In this document: piece by piece, positions 1 through 8,828 of the stretch
Layout: each line of letters opens with the position of its first letter
Numbering within the stretch: the stretch's first letter is position 1
Origin: an uncultured Chloroflexota bacterium
GTDB taxonomy: Bacteria; Chloroflexota; Limnocylindria; Limnocylindrales; CSP1-4
Reading direction: 5' to 3'
NCBI GenBank assembly: GCA_903822495.1
Contig: CAIJPD010000043.1
Location: 1 to 64,000 of the forward strand
DNA length: 64,000 nucleotides
Position numbers and translations under genes: made by a program
Notes under the pieces: model-generated
The model's input: only the letters and a program-made list of their open reading frames with translations
Told to the model about the DNA's origin: nothing
Databases searched by the model: none

Positions 1-48
1 CAGGGGTGCACGATAGTGCTCACCCAGTGGACGTACTGGAGAAACTGC

Positions 49-132
49 GCCGGACTGACCAACGGCGCGTGATTGACCGCCGCGCGCGATCGTCCGCGGT
101 GCCGGACTGACCTACGGCGCGTGATTGACCGC
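49..132. repeat. Pair of 32-bp direct repeats
   Basis: Positions 49-80 and 101-132 carry the same 32-bp sequence, differing only at position 61 (A) versus 113 (T). Each copy starts GCCGGACTGACC and ends GTGATTGACCGC. They are separated by 20 bp of unrelated GC-rich sequence. No gene is supported in positions 1-204 apart from the end of the small minus-strand gene starting at 432. Only two copies are visible, but the window begins just upstream, so the array may continue to the left. Confidence 0.85.
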
Positions 133-204
133 GGCCCCGCCCGGGGCGTGAGCGAGGCCGCGGGGCGCGGCGACTGGGGCGACCAGCTGGCTGGCGTCCC
201 CGAA

Positions 205-432
205 CTACGCGCGGATCTTCCGCCGGGCCATCTCGCCCTCGATCTGCCGCTCGGCCTCGACATACCGGTCGATCTCGACCCGGACCTGGTTGGCCTCCGG
301 CGTGTAGAGGTGCACCTGCTGCTGCAGGATGTAACTCAATCGCCGGCTGGTCATCCGGACATGGTCGAGGTTCTTCATGAGGACCAGCGGATCCATGGCC
401 GCCAGGTCCCCCGGGTCGTACATCTGCTGCAT
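205..432 (-). CDS. Small hypothetical protein (75 aa)
   Basis: Unrecognised 75-residue soluble protein, mostly helical in appearance with charged, Gln-rich stretches (ILQQQVHLY, EAERQIEGEMARRK), and no signal peptide or membrane segment. The start is supported by a leaderless promoter signature: on the minus strand TAGAAT (439-444) lies exactly 6 nt before the ATG, and there is no Shine-Dalgarno sequence. An alternative ATG is at codon 4. Coding potential is judged from balanced amino-acid composition; the function is unknown. Confidence 0.6.
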   Translation of the reverse strand: MQQMYDPGDLAAMDPLVLMKNLDHVRMTSRRLSYILQQQVHLYTPEANQVRVEIDRYVEAERQIEGEMARRKIRA

Positions 433-438
433 GGGCGC

Positions 439-444
439 ATTCTA
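439..444 (-). promoter_or_regulatory. Leaderless -10 element TAGAAT
   Basis: TAGAAT on the minus strand ends 6 nt before the ATG at 432, a spacing that puts transcription start at or next to the start codon. The same arrangement is seen at five other genes in this window. Confidence 0.45.
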
Positions 445-555
445 GATCGACCGCCCGGCCCGCGACGGCCGGTTCGACGGATGCCGCCTCGATGGCCCGG
501 GATACCGGCCAAGCGGCGAGGTGGACAGGTGGTCACCGCGCCGGCGACCGGCGGC

Positions 556-590
556 GGGAGGCGGGAGGCGGGAGCCGGGAGGCGGGAGGC
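556..590 (+). repeat. Five tandem GGGAGGC heptamers (G-quadruplex candidate)
   Basis: Five consecutive 7-bp units GGGAGGC (the third is GGGAGCC) give five GGG tracts with 4-nt loops, the geometry expected for a G-quadruplex on the plus strand. The array lies immediately downstream of the stop codon of the minus-strand gene ending at 595, so it could act in 3'-end formation of that transcript. The function is inference. Confidence 0.7.
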
Positions 591-594
591 AGCC

Positions 595-912
595 CTACGC
601 TCCTGCGGCTGCCGGACGCGCTGAGGGTCGAGCCCGGACGCGCGCCGGCTCAGGCTGGCGTTCAGCGCCTCTCTCGGCGACGACGCGGACGGTGAGGGCG
701 GCCAGGGCCGGCATCTCGAACAGGGTCAGGCCGATACCCACGGTCGCCAGCTCCGTCGAGGTCCAGCCCTTGTACAGCCCGCGCGCAGCAACGGCGCACA
801 TCTCGTCGTACAGCTCCGGCCAGCCGATGCGACGGCGCTGATAGCAGAACCGGACGAACTCCATGGCCTCCGTCGCGGGGTCGAAGTCGTGGGCGCCGCG
901 GACGGGGTTCAT
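595..912 (-). CDS. Hypothetical protein (105 aa)
   Basis: Unrecognised protein. The first ~80 residues look like a real folded domain (FVRFCYQRRRIGWPELYDEM, then a more hydrophobic GIGLTLFEMPALAALTVRVV stretch); the last 25 residues are Arg/Ala/Pro-rich low complexity. The ATG at 912 is chosen over an upstream ATG at 1044 because AGGAGG lies 10 nt before it. No signal peptide; one weak hydrophobic segment around residues 57-75 could be membrane-associated. No functional call is possible. Confidence 0.6.
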   Translation of the reverse strand: MNPVRGAHDFDPATEAMEFVRFCYQRRRIGWPELYDEMCAVAARGLYKGWTSTELATVGIGLTLFEMPALAALTVRVVAERGAERQPEPARVRARPSARPAAAGA

Positions 913-1234
913 GGACTGACTGCCTCCTGATCGTGGGCGTGACAAACCAGTCCGGTGGGGCTTGGCAGGGTGGGCCGAGCGCCGGGCGCGGGGGTGCTTG
1001 GGCTGTCGGTGCGTCCACTCCGCTCCTGGGTCGGCGACCAACAAAGGCTATGGTAGGTGGGTGGCGGGAGCCGGGGTAGGGGTTTCTCCACCATCTCGTC
1101 CACCAACTTATCCACACCCCTCGCGGGCCGTGCGACAAGGCCGGGCTGCGTCCACGGGGACCCCGTATCGGTCCCCGGAAAGCAGAACGCCCCCGCAGGT
1201 CCACGACCCCGGAGGCGCCTGGCGAGAGTGGCAT
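913..1234. other. Intergenic region, nothing assigned
   Basis: This 322-bp gap between the 105-aa gene and tRNA-Glu contains no convincing gene. Overlapping reading frames on both strands are low-complexity Arg/Pro/Gly translations. A single perfect DnaA-box-like TTATCCACA occurs at 1108-1116. Confidence 0.5.
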
Positions 1235-1311
1235 TGGTACCGCATACCGGATTCGAACCGGTGGTCTCCGCCTTGAGAGGGCGGTGTCCTGGGCCTCTAG
1301 ACGAATGCGGC
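1235..1311 (-). tRNA. tRNA-Glu (anticodon CTC)
   Basis: A cloverleaf folds on the minus strand. The acceptor GCCGCAT pairs with ATGCGGT (G-U at the first pair), the anticodon stem is CCGCC/GGCGG with loop CTCTCAA (anticodon CTC, Glu), and the T arm is ACCGG-TTCGAAT-CCGGT. The discriminator is A, followed by an encoded CCA. The mature RNA with CCA is 77 nt. A promoter lies 44 nt upstream. Confidence 0.95.
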
Positions 1312-1354
1312 GAGATCCTTGATTCCGCCCTGACCGTGGGGGGATCGGCCCCGG

Positions 1355-1384
1355 ATGATACCAGCGTCGGGCCCGCCCCGGCAA
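1355..1384 (-). promoter_or_regulatory. Promoter of tRNA-Glu
   Basis: On the minus strand TTGCCG (1379-1384) and TATCAT (1355-1360) are separated by 18 bp, a good housekeeping-sigma promoter. Transcription would start near 1347, about 36 nt ahead of the tRNA 5' end. Confidence 0.55.
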
Positions 1385-1428
1385 ACCGCCGGAGCACTGC
1401 GCCGGTCAGCGGCTACGCCGCGCCCGGG

Positions 1429-2322
1429 CTAGAGCCGGTGGGTCTCCAGGAAGGCCCGGATGACCTCCGCCACCTGCTGGTAGCCCGATTCGGCCATCAC
1501 CAGCCCGTAGTGCGAGTGGGCGGCGAATGGCTCGTACTGAGCATCGAGCAAGGCGGCAAGCTGGGCCGACGTGGACTCCGGGACGTACTGGTCGAGGCCG
1601 GCGCCGATCACCAGCTTGGGCACCGATTCCAGCACCCGACGATCGAGGGAAATGCCCTGAAGCACCTGGCGCCGAGCCACGCCCGATTCGAACGGCTTCT
1701 GGCCCAGCAGGTGCTGGATCCGAAGAACATCCGCGAGGCTCAGGTCACGATGGTCGCGCTGCAACTTCTCCGGAAGCGTCTCCCAGCCGATCATCGCCTT
1801 GCCGAACAACTCGGGAATCTCGCGGAGCTCATGGATGCGTGCAGGCACGCGCAGGTCGCGCGGCGGCTCGGCGGAGAGAAGGATCAGACCCGCGGTTGGC
1901 ATCCGCTCCGCGGCCTTGAGTGCGAGCAGGCCGCCCATCCCGTGACCGACGACCACAACCGTCGGCCCGACCCGGGCCATGACCGCGGCGACATCCTCGA
2001 GGTAGGAGTCGAAGGAGAGCTCGCCCCCGGACGCCGATTGACTCCAGTAGTGGTTACGCAGGTTGAGCGCGTGACCCTCCCAGCCCCGGCCGGCGAAGTA
2101 GCCCAGGTAGCGCTCCCAGAGCCACGATCCCCCGAGCTCCCCGTGGACGAACAGCAGCGGCTTGCGGCGCGAACGGCGCTCCGGCAACCACGACTCCACG
2201 TAGATGCCACGCTCGGCGATCTCGATCTCGTCCTTGCGCACCGGGCGACCATCGCCCACCGTCGAGCGGGCCCGGTTGAGCATCTGCTCGGGGGTCGTAT
2301 CCGTCACACCATCACCACTCAA
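1429..2322 (-). CDS. Alpha/beta-hydrolase-fold protein lacking the nucleophile serine
   Basis: The fold is clear: oxyanion-type LLFVHGELGGS near residues 57-66, the elbow strand VVVVGHGMGG at 122-131, a LDQYVPES acid-loop region and a C-terminal HSHYG that would carry the catalytic His. In the nucleophile elbow, normally G-x-S-x-G, the residue at 128 is Gly (GHGMG), read from GGT CAC GGG ATG GGC. Hydrolase activity by the usual mechanism is therefore unlikely; a binding or cofactor-independent role is possible. The start is TTG at 2322, overlapping the end of the DUF1015 gene by 11 bp (translational coupling). An in-frame GTG five codons later is an alternative. No strong Shine-Dalgarno. Confidence 0.8.
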   Translation of the reverse strand: MSGDGVTDTTPEQMLNRARSTVGDGRPVRKDEIEIAERGIYVESWLPERRSRRKPLLFVHGELGGSWLWERYLGYFAGRGWEGHALNLRNHYWSQSASGGELSFDSYLEDVAAVMARVGPTVVVVGHGMGGLLALKAAERMPTAGLILLSAEPPRDLRVPARIHELREIPELFGKAMIGWETLPEKLQRDHRDLSLADVLRIQHLLGQKPFESGVARRQVLQGISLDRRVLESVPKLVIGAGLDQYVPESTSAQLAALLDAQYEPFAAHSHYGLVMAESGYQQVAEVIRAFLETHRL

Positions 2323-3637
2323 GGGGGTTGACCACGAGGCCGGTGAGGGCCTTGGGGTAGAAGTACGTCGACTTCTGGGGCATCACGTCGCCATCCTGCG
2401 CCACGGCGGCGATGTCCGGGACCGGCGTGGGCTCCAGCAGGAAGGCCATGTCGGCGCCGTCGACGCGAGCATCGACCCAGCCGACCGCCTCGTCGGCGGA
2501 CTTGGTGTACGAGACCCGCTCGCCGCCGGCCAGCGCCGCGGCGTCGATGCGGAAGAGCTTGTCCAGCGCGGCGGCCAGGAGGGAGACGTCAAGCCGCCGG
2601 AGCGCAGCCCCGCCGACGGGGAGGATCGCCTCGAACGCCTCGCGGCGCGCGGTCAACAGTGCGCCGCCGGTCCGGGTCCACAGCCCGAAACGGCCCGCGC
2701 CACCTGCGGCCAGACCGGCCGCCCCAAAGACCCGGCGGAGCTCTTCGGCCGGGATCCCCGTCTGCACATCGAACAGCGAGCCAAGCTCCGCTACGACCCG
2801 GGCCACACCCTCATCACCGACGCCGCGAACCACCCGGTGCGTTGGCAGGACGGTGAGCGAGCCGCTGGTGGTCTCCAGGAGCAGCATCAGGAGGAAGTCG
2901 AACGCGGGGTCCTCCTCGCCCGAGCGCGGCGTCCGGCGCTCATCGCGATAGCGGATCGCCGTCTCGTAGCGATGGTGGCCGTCGGCGATGGTGACAGTGG
3001 TTCCGCCGAGGATGCGGACCAGCTCCGCGACTGACCCCGCCGGGGTGCCGTCGTCCACCAGCTGCCAGAGGCGATGGCGGACCCCGTCGTCGTCCACGAC
3101 GTCCGAGACCGGGGCACCCTGGGTCGCCTCGGCCACGATCTGGGCCGCGCGGCCGGCGGGATCCGAGTAGAGGCCCACGACCGGGCTGATGTTCACGCCG
3201 GTGGCCCGCAGCAGCTTGTAGCGGTCCTCCTTGGGACCGGACAGCGTGCGCTCGTGCGGGAGGACCGCTGAGCCGGGCCCAAACGGCTCCAGGCGCAGCC
3301 GGGCGAAGAACCCGCGGGACGTCCGCTCGACCGTGGTTCCCGGGACCGTGTAGGTCTGCTCATACACATACAGCGCGGGGCGGGGGTCCCTGTGCAGGAC
3401 GCCCGTGGTGCGCCACTCCCCGAGGAGGCGTGCGGCGCGGCGGTAGCGATCATCGGGCTGGTCGCCCTGCTCGTCGATGGGCAGTTCCACCCGGATGACG
3501 TTGCGGGGATCGCGCTCAACGAGGCGTCGGCGCTGCTCGGCAGAGACGACGTCGTAGGGCGGCGCGATGACCCGCGACAGGTCGGAAACGACGTCCGGCG
3601 CGTAGCGGAGCGCGCGGAACGGGCGAATCTGCGGCAC
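2312..3637 (-). CDS. DUF1015 family protein
   Basis: This 441-aa protein matches DUF1015 (YitT/SerB-associated family of unknown function) by its N-terminal PFRALRYAPD, the IAPPYDVV segment, the TIADGHHRYETA motif in the middle and the conserved C-terminal FLLEPT...MPQKSTYFYPK block. Length is typical. The GTG at 3637 is preferred because GGGAG lies 5 nt upstream; a GTG two codons earlier (3643) would abut the same GGGAG. Nothing suggests secretion. It is followed, overlapping, by the alpha/beta-hydrolase gene, so the two are probably one operon. The biochemical role of the family is unknown. Confidence 0.88.
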   Translation of the reverse strand: MPQIRPFRALRYAPDVVSDLSRVIAPPYDVVSAEQRRRLVERDPRNVIRVELPIDEQGDQPDDRYRRAARLLGEWRTTGVLHRDPRPALYVYEQTYTVPGTTVERTSRGFFARLRLEPFGPGSAVLPHERTLSGPKEDRYKLLRATGVNISPVVGLYSDPAGRAAQIVAEATQGAPVSDVVDDDGVRHRLWQLVDDGTPAGSVAELVRILGGTTVTIADGHHRYETAIRYRDERRTPRSGEEDPAFDFLLMLLLETTSGSLTVLPTHRVVRGVGDEGVARVVAELGSLFDVQTGIPAEELRRVFGAAGLAAGGAGRFGLWTRTGGALLTARREAFEAILPVGGAALRRLDVSLLAAALDKLFRIDAAALAGGERVSYTKSADEAVGWVDARVDGADMAFLLEPTPVPDIAAVAQDGDVMPQKSTYFYPKALTGLVVNPLEW

Positions 3638-3808
3638 GGACACTCCCGGCTGGGTCGTTGCGCACGCACGCGCGGACGGGCAATTCAGGACCCCGCCATC
3701 CTACGACAGCCGTGGGCCCCACGCCTCCTCGGCGGCGATCACGGCCGAGATCCGCGCCGACCCCACCGGCCGGCCGGTGGGGTCGCGACCATGGCGATCC
3801 CGATCGCG

Positions 3809-4918
<1,110 letters not shown>

Positions 4919-5103
4919 CGCGGGCACTCCCTCTCGGCCGTCCGGCTCGGCGCGGGTCCCTGTATCTGCCGGCCACGAGGGCTGGCTGGACGGACCCCAT
5001 ACGCGAGACCGGCTCGACGGGCGCATCGTAGCAAGTCAAGGGCGGCTGCCGGGGAGATCGACCCGATCGCCGACCGGTCACGCCCGGCGCCTCCGCACGG
5101 GTC

Positions 5104-5132
5104 TTGACACAGCACAGCCCGGCCCGTACCTT
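5104..5132 (+). promoter_or_regulatory. Promoter of the LacI-type regulator gene
   Basis: A perfect -35 TTGACA (5104-5109), a 17-bp spacer and -10 TACCTT (5127-5132). The twin operator follows immediately downstream, so repressor binding would cover the start site. Confidence 0.75.
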
Positions 5133-5134
5133 GT

Positions 5135-5160
5135 GCAAACCGGTTTGCTAAACCGGTTTG
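5135..5160 (+). promoter_or_regulatory. Twin LacI-family operator
   Basis: GCAAACCGGTTTGC (5135-5148) is a perfect 14-bp palindrome with the central CpG typical of LacI-family operators. A second AAACCGGTTT core lies at 5150-5159, centre-to-centre 13 bp. Both overlap the transcription start region of the promoter at 5104-5132 and sit in the divergent region to the ATPase gene, so autoregulation and control of the transporter are likely. No further copy was seen ahead of the binding-protein gene at 6397. Confidence 0.75.
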
Positions 5161-5225
5161 TGCGGTGTATGGATTTGCCGGCGCGTTGCCCGGCGTGAAC
5201 ATGGACTGCTGCTGGAAGGGCGAGG

Positions 5226-6314
5226 TTGTCGTTGGCGGAGCGGACGGGTCGAACGCGAATCTCGGACGTGGCGCTCGGTGCGGGAGTCTCCAAGACCACC
5301 GTGTCGTTCGCGTTCAACAGCCCGGAACGCGTCGCCCCGGAGACCGTTGAGCGGATCCGGGAGGTGGCCCGCCAGATGGGCTACGAGCCGCATCCTGTCG
5401 CCCGCATGCTCGCGCAGCGGCGGACCTACACCATCGGCCTGCTGACGCCCCAGCCGCTCGCCTCCATGTTCGCCAATCCCTTCTTCGGCAGCTTCAGCGA
5501 GGGCGTGGCCAGGGTCGCAGAAGCCGAGGGCTTTGGCCTCCACTTCATCTCCCCGGTCCAGGGTTCACTGGCGCGCGCCGTCAACCGGGCGACGGTGGAC
5601 GGGGTCGTCGCGATCGGCCTGTCCGGCGACCATCCCGAGATCGAGCAGATCCGCCAGGCCGGGCTGCCCATGGTCCTCGTGGACTCCTCGGCCTTCGACG
5701 GCCAGGGTGTCATCGACATCGACGACGAGCACGCGGCGGGCCAGGCGGCAGCCCACCTCCTGGGCCTTGGCCATCGCGACTTCCTCGCCATTGCGGTGGA
5801 GCCACCCTACCAACAGACTCGCCTGGACCCCGAAGGGGTCATGGGCCGCCGCCTCCGCGGCTACCGGGCCACCCTCGCGCTGGCGGGCGTTGAGCTGCCC
5901 GACTCGGCCGTCCTGACCAGCCCGGCCTCCATCCACGGCGGCGTTTCCACGTTTCTCGCCGCCTGGTCGGCCGGGCACCGCCCCACGGGCGTGCTCGCCA
6001 TGAGCGACGGCATCGCGATCGGAGTCATCCAGGCGGCGCGCCGCCTCGGCCTCCACGTCCCGGAGGACCTCAGCGTCGTGGGCTTCGATGACATCGAACT
6101 CGCGGCCCTCGTCGATCCCCCCCTCACCACCATCCACCAGCCCATCCGGGAGAAGGGCGAGCAGGCCGCCCGCCTGCTCCTCGCCGGCCTCTCGGGACGT
6201 GGTGGCACCCAGCTCCAGTCCCTGCGGCTGGAGACCCACCTCATCGTTCGCGCGTCGAGCGCACCTGCGCCCCGCGCGCGAAAGGAGGTGGCTCCGATCC
6301 AGTCACCCCGGTGA
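5226..6314 (+). CDS. LacI-family transcriptional regulator
   Basis: A 362-aa repressor. The N-terminal HTH reads TRISDVALGAGVSKTTVSFAFN, with the hinge helix region VARMLAQRR around residues 58-66, followed by a periplasmic-binding-protein-like sensor domain (TIGLLTPQ, VDGVVAIGL, SVVGFDDIELAALVDPPLTTIHQP). It probably senses a sugar and regulates the adjacent CUT1 importer. The start is TTG at 5226 with GGAAGGG 5 nt upstream; a second TTG two codons later is equally placed behind GAGG. Expressed from a TTGACA promoter overlapped by two palindromic operators, so autorepression is likely. The inducer cannot be told from sequence. Confidence 0.92.
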   Translation: MSLAERTGRTRISDVALGAGVSKTTVSFAFNSPERVAPETVERIREVARQMGYEPHPVARMLAQRRTYTIGLLTPQPLASMFANPFFGSFSEGVARVAEAEGFGLHFISPVQGSLARAVNRATVDGVVAIGLSGDHPEIEQIRQAGLPMVLVDSSAFDGQGVIDIDDEHAAGQAAAHLLGLGHRDFLAIAVEPPYQQTRLDPEGVMGRRLRGYRATLALAGVELPDSAVLTSPASIHGGVSTFLAAWSAGHRPTGVLAMSDGIAIGVIQAARRLGLHVPEDLSVVGFDDIELAALVDPPLTTIHQPIREKGEQAARLLLAGLSGRGGTQLQSLRLETHLIVRASSAPAPRARKEVAPIQSPR

Positions 6315-6396
6315 CCATGCCGGTCAGCGGTGTCGTCCAGGCACTCGCCGGCGCGCGTCGCCCGAAGATCAGCGGAAGAAGGAGGAGCTCCAGACA

Positions 6397-7608
6397 ATGC
6401 ATAGTGGAAGCAAGTTCATCACTCTGGCCACCGCCGCCGCCATCGCTCTCGCAGCGTGTACAAGCAGCGCCACCCCCGCGCCGACGTCGGCTCCGGCGGC
6501 CGCCGCGCTCAAGGGCGCGCTGACCGTCTGGCACTCGTACGGCTCCGGTGCCGGCACCGAGGCCGCGGCCCTCAAGACCGTGACCGACAAGATCAGCAAG
6601 GCCAATGGGGACCTCAAGCTGACGATCCAGGACGTCAAGTTCGACGACCTGTTCAAGAAGTTCGAGCTCGAGGCCGCCTCCGGCGGCGGGCCCGACCTCT
6701 TCATCGCGCCCAACGACAGCCTCGGCAAGGAAGCCCGCGCCGGCCTGTTCAAGGACATCACTGCACAGCTGACGGGCAAGCTCCCGAACGCCTCGCAGGT
6801 CTCCATCGACGGCAGCAAGGTCGATGGCAAGTTCTACATGGTGCCCGAGTCCCTCAAGGCCGTGGCCATGTACTACGACAAGAGCAAGGTCACGACCGCG
6901 CCCGCCACGACCGACGATCTCCTCAAGGCCGTCAAGGCCGGGACCGTCAAGGCCGGCTTCGACGCCCACAGCTCGTACCACAGCTTCGGCTGGTGGGCGG
7001 CCTTCGGCGGCCAGCTGATGGACGCCAGCGGCAAGTGCACCGCCGACACCACCGGTGTCGCGGACGCCTACAAGTACTTCCAGGACCTCCAGGCAGCCGG
7101 CGCCAAGTGGTACGACAAGTACGACGACCTCGCCGCTGACTTCAAGTCCGGCAAGATCAACCTGATCGTCGACGGCCCATGGGCCTCCGGCGGCTACAAG
7201 GAAGCCCTCAAGGACAACCTCGCGGTCGCGCCGATGCCGGCCGGCCCCAAGGGCCCCAGCAAGCCCCTCACGGGCGTCGACGGCTGGTACATCAACAGCA
7301 ACAGCAAGAACGCTGACGTCGCGATCGCCTTTGCCCTCGAGATGGTCAAGGCCGAGAACGAGCAGGTCTTCGTCGACACCGCCGGCCACATCCCGGCCGA
7401 CACCACCATCAAGATCAGCGACCCCATCACCCTGAAGTTCGGCGAAGCGGTGAAGAATGGCTTCCCGCGCCCGCAGATCGCGGCGCTCGACAACTTCTGG
7501 GGCAACTTCGACAACGCCCTCGCGCTCGTGATCCAGAAGAACACGGATGCGAAGACGGCCGCGACCGACGCGTGCACCGCGATGAACAAGGCCAACAACA
7601 TCAAGTAG
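6397..7608 (+). CDS. Sugar ABC transporter substrate-binding lipoprotein
   Basis: A 403-aa extracellular solute-binding protein of family 1 (MalE-like). A signal peptide ends in the lipobox LAAC with Cys21 as the lipid anchor, followed by a Ser/Thr/Pro linker. The mature part starts LTVWHSYGSGAGTEA, and contains GGGPDLFIAPND, a KFYMVPESLKAVAMYYDKS hinge and DGPWASGGYKE, all typical of maltose/oligosaccharide binders. The ATG at 6397 has GGAGGAG about 9 nt upstream. It is followed by a strong hairpin and then two permeases, the usual order for CUT1 systems where the binding protein is made in excess. Confidence 0.92.
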   Translation: MHSGSKFITLATAAAIALAACTSSATPAPTSAPAAAALKGALTVWHSYGSGAGTEAAALKTVTDKISKANGDLKLTIQDVKFDDLFKKFELEAASGGGPDLFIAPNDSLGKEARAGLFKDITAQLTGKLPNASQVSIDGSKVDGKFYMVPESLKAVAMYYDKSKVTTAPATTDDLLKAVKAGTVKAGFDAHSSYHSFGWWAAFGGQLMDASGKCTADTTGVADAYKYFQDLQAAGAKWYDKYDDLAADFKSGKINLIVDGPWASGGYKEALKDNLAVAPMPAGPKGPSKPLTGVDGWYINSNSKNADVAIAFALEMVKAENEQVFVDTAGHIPADTTIKISDPITLKFGEAVKNGFPRPQIAALDNFWGNFDNALALVIQKNTDAKTAATDACTAMNKANNIK

Positions 7609-7615
7609 CGACCAC

Positions 7616-7648
7616 GAAGGAGGCGCCGGCACCGCCGGCGCCTCCTTC
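7616..7648 (+). terminator. Hairpin between binding protein and permease genes
   Basis: A 15-bp perfect stem (GAAGGAGGCGCCGGC at 7616-7630 paired with 7634-7648) closes a 3-nt loop and is followed by GTTTAT. The T tract is short, so it may act as a partial terminator or 3' mRNA stabiliser, keeping binding protein expression above that of the permeases. Confidence 0.6.
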
Positions 7649-7757
7649 GTTTATCCGTCTTGTGGCCGGGCCCGCCCGGCCGGATACTCATGATCGGCCG
7701 ACAGCGGGCCCAGCCGGCGGCCCACGACGCCAGCCACCAATGACCACGAGGGTTGGG

Positions 7758-8765
7758 ATGAGCGCACCCGTGATCACAGCCGCCGCCCCGGGGCGGCGCC
7801 GGCGCCGGTTCTCCCCGGATGCCAGGACGGCCCTCCTCTATCTGGCGCCGGCGTTCGCCGTGATGGGGATCATCACCTTCTACCCGCTGCTCTTCCAGAC
7901 CTGGATGTCCTTCACGGACTTCGGGCTCAAGAACCTCTCGGGCAAGATCGCGCCGAACGGCGTGGGCATCGACAACTACGTGCGGATCGCCGAGAGCGAG
8001 CTGAACATCCCCAACTTCGAGTTCCTTCGGCTGCTCTTCTTCAACCTGTTCTGGGCGTTCTCGAACGTCGTGATCCACGTCATCCTCGGCGTCGGGATCG
8101 CGCTGATCCTGAACACCAAGGGGCTCAAGTTCCGCGGCATCTACCGCGCCCTGTTCATCCTCCCGGTCATCATCCCGCCGATCATCGTGGCGACGGTCTG
8201 GCGCAACCTCTTTGACCAGGACAACGGCGCATTCAACATGGTCCTCGCGGGGATCGGCGTCCTGTTCAAGATCCCGCCGGACGCGTTCAAGATCGACTGG
8301 CTCGGCCAGCCCGACGACCCGTTCTCGTTCATCCCGCTGCCGCTCGCCTACTTCGCCCTGCTGGCGGCCAACACCTGGCTCGGCTGGCCGATGAACTCGG
8401 TGGTCGCCACGGGAGCCCTCCAGAGCATCCCGCCCGACCTGTACGAGGCCGCCGAGATCGACGGCGCCAACCGGTGGCAGAAGTTCCGGACGGTGACGCT
8501 CCCGTTCCTCCGGCCCGCGATGGTGCCGTACGCGATCTACGGCTTCGTGATCACGTTCAACCTCTTCTACCTGTCGTTCTTCATGTCGGGGGGTGGCCCG
8601 TTCGGACGGACCGAGCTGTTCGTGACACAGGCCTACAAGCTGGTCAACGACTTCCAGCTGTACGGGGTCGCGGCCGCCTTCTCGGTCTACATGTTCTTCA
8701 TCCTGATGGTGCTAACCCTCATCACCAACCGGCTGGCCAGGGCCACCGCGAGCTATGCGGACTGA
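7758..8765 (+). CDS. Sugar ABC transporter permease (MalF-like)
   Basis: A 335-aa integral membrane subunit with about six hydrophobic segments, starting with ALLYLAPAFAVMGIITFYPLL. The EAA loop reads YEAAEIDGANRWQKFRTVTLPFLRPA, the contact site for the ATPase. The ATG at 7758 has GAGGG 5 nt upstream; an in-frame ATG at 7740 is less well placed. It follows the binding lipoprotein and precedes the second permease, giving the heterodimeric channel of a CUT1 importer. Confidence 0.92.
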   Translation: MSAPVITAAAPGRRRRRFSPDARTALLYLAPAFAVMGIITFYPLLFQTWMSFTDFGLKNLSGKIAPNGVGIDNYVRIAESELNIPNFEFLRLLFFNLFWAFSNVVIHVILGVGIALILNTKGLKFRGIYRALFILPVIIPPIIVATVWRNLFDQDNGAFNMVLAGIGVLFKIPPDAFKIDWLGQPDDPFSFIPLPLAYFALLAANTWLGWPMNSVVATGALQSIPPDLYEAAEIDGANRWQKFRTVTLPFLRPAMVPYAIYGFVITFNLFYLSFFMSGGGPFGRTELFVTQAYKLVNDFQLYGVAAAFSVYMFFILMVLTLITNRLARATASYAD

Positions 8766-8828
8766 GGCACTGACGATGCACAACGCGACACGGCACCTGG
8801 AGCACGGCACGACACGGGAGGTGCGGTC

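Noticed and set aside
49..132. CRISPR array
   Set aside because: Only two repeat copies with a 20-bp spacer, no cas genes, and no further copies visible.
1108..1116. Perfect DnaA-box sequence TTATCCACA
   Set aside because: Only one copy is present and no dnaA, dnaN or AT-rich unwinding region is near, so it is not evidence for a replication origin.
7616..7648. Operon end after the sugar-binding protein
   Set aside because: The hairpin has a poor T tract and is followed by two permeases required for the same importer, so partial termination or mRNA stabilisation is more likely than a full operon boundary.
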